Translations under genes and position numbers: made by a program
Part shown: in pieces, positions 6,400 to 9,241 of the stretch
Position numbering within the stretch: position 1 is the first letter of the stretch
Layout: each line of letters starts with the position of its first letter
The notes under the pieces: model-generated
The model's database searches: none
Seen by the model: the letters and a program-made list of their open reading frames with translations, nothing else
Told to the model about the DNA's origin: nothing
NCBI GenBank assembly: GCA_003526065.1
Contig: DQBD01000096.1
Coordinates: 411-9,651, forward strand
Origin: Gammaproteobacteria bacterium
Lineage (GTDB): Bacteria > Pseudomonadota > Gammaproteobacteria > Immundisolibacterales > Immundisolibacteraceae
DNA: 9,241 nt
Direction of reading: 5' to 3'

Positions 6400-9170
6400 C
6401 ACACACCGCTCCGTGTCGGTCGACCGGCCAGACTCACCAGCGCCAGCAGCGTGGCGCCCACCACCACCGCGAACACGCCCAGGTCGAAGACCATGGCACT
6501 GGCCAGCGGCACCTCGCCGAGCACGGGCACCACCGGATGACCGCTGGCGCTGGTCAGGAACGGATGCCCCAACAGCCAGGCGGCGACGCCGGTCACCAGC
6601 GCCAGCGCGAGACCGCCGCCGATCCACTGCTCGAAGCTCTCCGGCAAGCGATCACGTACCCAGGCGCGACCACGGGCCAGGTACTGCACCAGCAGCGCCA
6701 ATGCCAGCACCAGCCCCGCGATGAACCCACCGCCCGGCAGATTGTGGCCGCGCAGCAACAGATACAGCGCCACCGCCGCCGCCAGCGGCAGCAGCAGCCC
6801 GGAAAGCAGCTGCAACAGCAGCGGGTAGCGGTCGGCGGCGAGTCCGGGCTCGACCCGCGCCGGCCAGCGCAATCGCCGCATCACGGCGTGGATGATGAGC
6901 GCCGCCAGCCCCAGCACGCCGATCTCGCCCAGCGTATCGAAGCCGCGGAAATCAACGATGATCACGTTGACCGCGTTGTGGCCGCCACCGAGCGGGTAGG
7001 CATTGCGCAGGAAATAGTCGGCGATCGACAGGGTCGGTCGGGTCAACACGGCATACAGCATGGCCGCCACGCCACTGCCGAACACCAGCGCCAGCGCGGC
7101 GTCGCGCAGGCGCCGTCCGCGCGACTCCACCGGCGCCTCGACCGGCAACCGGCCAAGCGCCAACAACAGCAGGATCATGCTGACCATCTCGACCAGAATC
7201 TGCGTCAGGGCAAGATCCAGCGCCGACAGGTAGACGAAGGCCAGCCCGACCACCAGACCGGCGACGCCGAGCACGATCACCGCCGTGACGCGATAGCGAT
7301 GCAGCGCCGCCGTCGCCACGGCCGCCAGCAGGCCAAGCACCCATACCGACGCCGCCAGCGGTGCCACCGGCTGACCGGCCAGCGGGCCGGCCGACAGTCC
7401 CTGGCGCCACATCGGCCAGGCCCCGGCCAGCACCGCCGCCACCAGCAGCCACAGCAGGTACCGACGCTGGCTTCCGTCGTCCAGGGCGCGGGTCACCCGC
7501 CCGGAGCCGGCCAGCACCGCATCCAGCAAGCGCATGAAGGCGGCCTTGCCACTGTAGGCCGTCAACTCGATGGTGTGCAGGTTCACCCAGCGGTGCATGC
7601 CGACGTACAGCGCCACACCACCGACCATCGCCAGCACGCTCATCAGCAGCGGCAGGTTCAGGCCATGCCACACCGCCAGGCTGTAGGCCGGCAGTTCACC
7701 CCCCAGCGCGGCACCGGCCGCCAATGCCAGCAGCGGCGCCACCGTCAGTCCCGGCAGCATCCCCACCAGCAGGCACAGCAGCACCAGCAACTCGACCGGC
7801 ACCTTCATCCAGCGCGGGGGCTCGTGTGGCACCCGCGGCAGATTTTTCGGTTCACCGTTGAAGAACACGTCGTGGATGAAGCGCGCCGAGTAGGCAACGC
7901 TGAACAGACCGGCCGCGGTCGCCACCGCCGCCGGCACCCAGCCCAGCCATCCGCGGTCGCCGAGCGCCAGCGCCTCGGCGAAAAACATCTCCTTGGACAG
8001 GAAGCCATTGAGCAACGGCACGCCGGCCATCGCTGCCGCCGCCGTCATGGCCAGCGTGGCGGTGTACGGCATGTAGCGATACAGGCCATGCAGGCGACGC
8101 ATGTCGCGGGTGCCGCACTCGTGGTCGATGATGCCGGCGGCCATGAACAGCGACGCCTTGAAGGTGGCGTGGTTGATGATGTGGAACACGCCGGCCACCA
8201 CCGCCAGCGGCCGATCCAGGCCGAACAGCAGCGTCACCAGCCCCAGGTGGCTGATGGTGGAGTACGCCAGCAGCCCCTTGAGGTCGTGCTGGAACAGGGC
8301 CAGCACGGCACCCAGCAACAGCGTGGCGACGCCGGCTGCGCTGACCAGATAGAACCAGGCATCCGAACCGCCGAGCGCCGGATAAAGGCGCGCCAGCAGG
8401 AACACTCCCGCCTTGACCAGCGTGGCCGAGTGCAGATACGCCGACACCGGCGTCGGCGCCGCCATGGCCTGCGGCAGCCAGAAATGGAACGGAAACTGCG
8501 CCGACTTGGTGAAGGCACCCAGCAACACCAGCACCAGCGCCGGCAGGTAGTAGGGATGGGCATGCAGCGCCGGGCCGGCGGCCAGCACCGCGTCAAGCTC
8601 GTAGGAGCCGACCGCCGAGCCGATCAGCACCACACCGGCCAACAGCGCCAGACCGCCACCACCGGTGATGGTCAGCGCCATGCGCGCGCCCTGGCGGGCA
8701 TCCGCGCGATGCGACCAGAAGCCAATCAGCAGGAACGAGCTGAGCCCGGTCAGCTCCCAGAACACCACCAGCAGGATCAGGTTGTCCGCCAGCACCACAC
8801 CCTGCATGGCGCCCATGAAGGTCAGCAACAGGCCGTAGAAGCGGGCGATCGGCTCGCCCTCGGCCAGGTAATAGCGCGCATACAGCACGATCACCAGGCC
8901 GATGCCCAGCACCAGGCCGGCGAACATCAGCGCCAGGCCGTCCAGCCGGAAGCCGAAGTTCACCCCCAGCGTCGGCAACCACGGCCAGGCCACGCGCACA
9001 ACGTCGCCGCCGGCCACCGCCGGCACGCTGCAGGCCAGCGCCGCAATGGCCAGCGCCACCACCGCCCCGGCCAGCCAGGCGCAGACGTCGCGCGCGTCAT
9101 TGCGCTGCCCAAACAACACCGCCGCCCCCAACCAGGGCAGCAGCACGGCTGCCAGAAGGGTCATCGGCAT
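6399..9170 (-). CDS. mrpA: Mrp cation/proton antiporter subunits A and B fused (MrpAB)
   Basis: The 923-residue protein is the large subunit. Residues 1-500 are the NuoL-like antiporter domain, with E139 (VVFWELTGLSSFLLIGFW), K222 and H229 (TKSAQFPFHFWLP), K253 (HSATLVKAG), H330 and K338 (FHIINHATFKAS). A middle region of further helices runs from about 500 to 635. About 636-770 is the MrpA C-terminal part, with DLALTQILVEMVS and VDFRGFDTLGEIG (739-751). About 780-915 is a complete MrpB domain, identified by RGHNLPGGGFIAGLV (807-821). This A-B fusion is the normal form in the six-gene group of Mrp operons in proteobacteria; Bacillus-type operons have a separate mrpB. MrpA is central to cation/proton exchange, but ion choice (Na+, Li+, K+) cannot be read here. 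Start ATG 9170 or ATG 9164; neither has a good Shine-Dalgarno, and the frame closes at 9207, so nothing further upstream is possible. Confidence 0.95.
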   Translation of the reverse strand: MPMTLLAAVLLPWLGAAVLFGQRNDARDVCAWLAGAVVALAIAALACSVPAVAGGDVVRVAWPWLPTLGVNFGFRLDGLALMFAGLVLGIGLVIVLYARYYLAEGEPIARFYGLLLTFMGAMQGVVLADNLILLVVFWELTGLSSFLLIGFWSHRADARQGARMALTITGGGGLALLAGVVLIGSAVGSYELDAVLAAGPALHAHPYYLPALVLVLLGAFTKSAQFPFHFWLPQAMAAPTPVSAYLHSATLVKAGVFLLARLYPALGGSDAWFYLVSAAGVATLLLGAVLALFQHDLKGLLAYSTISHLGLVTLLFGLDRPLAVVAGVFHIINHATFKASLFMAAGIIDHECGTRDMRRLHGLYRYMPYTATLAMTAAAAMAGVPLLNGFLSKEMFFAEALALGDRGWLGWVPAAVATAAGLFSVAYSARFIHDVFFNGEPKNLPRVPHEPPRWMKVPVELLVLLCLLVGMLPGLTVAPLLALAAGAALGGELPAYSLAVWHGLNLPLLMSVLAMVGGVALYVGMHRWVNLHTIELTAYSGKAAFMRLLDAVLAGSGRVTRALDDGSQRRYLLWLLVAAVLAGAWPMWRQGLSAGPLAGQPVAPLAASVWVLGLLAAVATAALHRYRVTAVIVLGVAGLVVGLAFVYLSALDLALTQILVEMVSMILLLLALGRLPVEAPVESRGRRLRDAALALVFGSGVAAMLYAVLTRPTLSIADYFLRNAYPLGGGHNAVNVIIVDFRGFDTLGEIGVLGLAALIIHAVMRRLRWPARVEPGLAADRYPLLLQLLSGLLLPLAAAVALYLLLRGHNLPGGGFIAGLVLALALLVQYLARGRAWVRDRLPESFEQWIGGGLALALVTGVAAWLLGHPFLTSASGHPVVPVLGEVPLASAMVFDLGVFAVVVGATLLALVSLAGRPTRSGV

Positions 9171-9221
9171 GGTACTGACGGGGGATAGAGGCGGTGCATC
9201 GGTGAATTACGTCGAGTGGCG

Positions 9222-9241
9222 GGGGGGGCGGCCGCCCCCCC
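9222..9241. repeat. Perfect 20-base G/C palindrome at the contig end
   Basis: Seven G, then CGGCCG, then seven C: a perfect palindrome that stops at the last base of the window. The opening of the window is likewise a C-rich run (1-15). The simplest reading is assembly or sequencing artefact at contig ends (homopolymer G/C and fold-back), so it should not be taken as a biological site. The 9171-9221 stretch before it, upstream of mrpAB, shows no clear promoter. Confidence 0.6.

Noticed and set aside
4515..9170. NADH dehydrogenase (complex I) membrane arm, because MrpA, MrpC and MrpD resemble NuoL, NuoK and NuoM/N
   Set aside because: The presence of MrpB, E, F and G domains in canonical order and absence of other nuo genes identify an Mrp antiporter.
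6537..9188. An 883-codon open frame on the + strand, fully antisense to mrpAB
   Set aside because: Its translation is dominated by Gln, His and Arg with no recognisable domain, the expected shadow of a GC-rich membrane-protein gene. The opposite strand encodes clear Mrp motifs throughout.
9222..9241. Terminal palindrome as an attachment site, telomere hairpin or protein-binding site
   Set aside because: It is pure G/C homopolymer around a six-base core at the very last base of a draft contig; artefact is the simpler explanation.
1..9241. tRNA, rRNA, CRISPR array, insertion sequence, riboswitch or novel defence system
   Set aside because: Looked for on both strands; no tandem spaced repeats, transposase, terminal inverted repeats of an element or structured leader were seen, and nearly all bases are covered by metabolic or transport genes of known families.

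Overview
The window is a stretch of high-GC bacterial DNA with a strong G/C bias at third codon positions. It most resembles a proteobacterium, probably gamma- or beta-. This rests on gene content (a YdiI-like hotdog thioesterase, a Prx5-type peroxiredoxin, and the six-gene form of the Mrp antiporter operon with mrpA and mrpB fused); the genus cannot be read from the sequence. Both ends run into G/C homopolymer, and the first gene is cut off, so the window looks like a whole short draft contig.

Left part, + strand (about 1-1387): the C-terminal part of an NRDE/TANGO2-family protein, a PaaI/YdiI-type hotdog acyl-CoA thioesterase coupled to it through an ATGA overlap, and a stand-alone Prx5-type peroxiredoxin with its own Shine-Dalgarno. 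A long hairpin (1424-1462) follows the peroxiredoxin and separates it from the next unit.

Centre, + strand (1510-3430): two overlapping genes, an acyl-CoA dehydrogenase resembling the cyclohexanecarboxyl-CoA dehydrogenase (AliB/BadJ) group and a crotonase-fold enoyl-CoA hydratase/isomerase. They look like consecutive steps of one acyl-CoA oxidation. In both enzymes a usual catalytic glutamate is replaced: Asp in the dehydrogenase and His in the crotonase. These are the most interesting positions in the window.

Right part, - strand (9170 down to 3435): a complete Mrp-type (Mnh/Pha/Sha) multisubunit cation/proton antiporter operon in the order mrpAB, mrpC, mrpD, mrpE, mrpF, mrpG. Neighbouring genes overlap by 1-4 bases, except for a 25-base gap between mrpC and mrpD. 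The products would assemble into one membrane complex that uses the proton-motive force to expel Na+ (or another monovalent cation) and so supports pH and sodium homeostasis. The operon converges on the crotonase gene with only 4 bases between stop codons.

No RNA gene, CRISPR array, insertion sequence, prophage gene or recognisable new defence or secretion system was seen. Every part over 300 bases is accounted for by a gene of a known family. The window is mostly ordinary, with the active-site substitutions and a few regulatory details worth checking.
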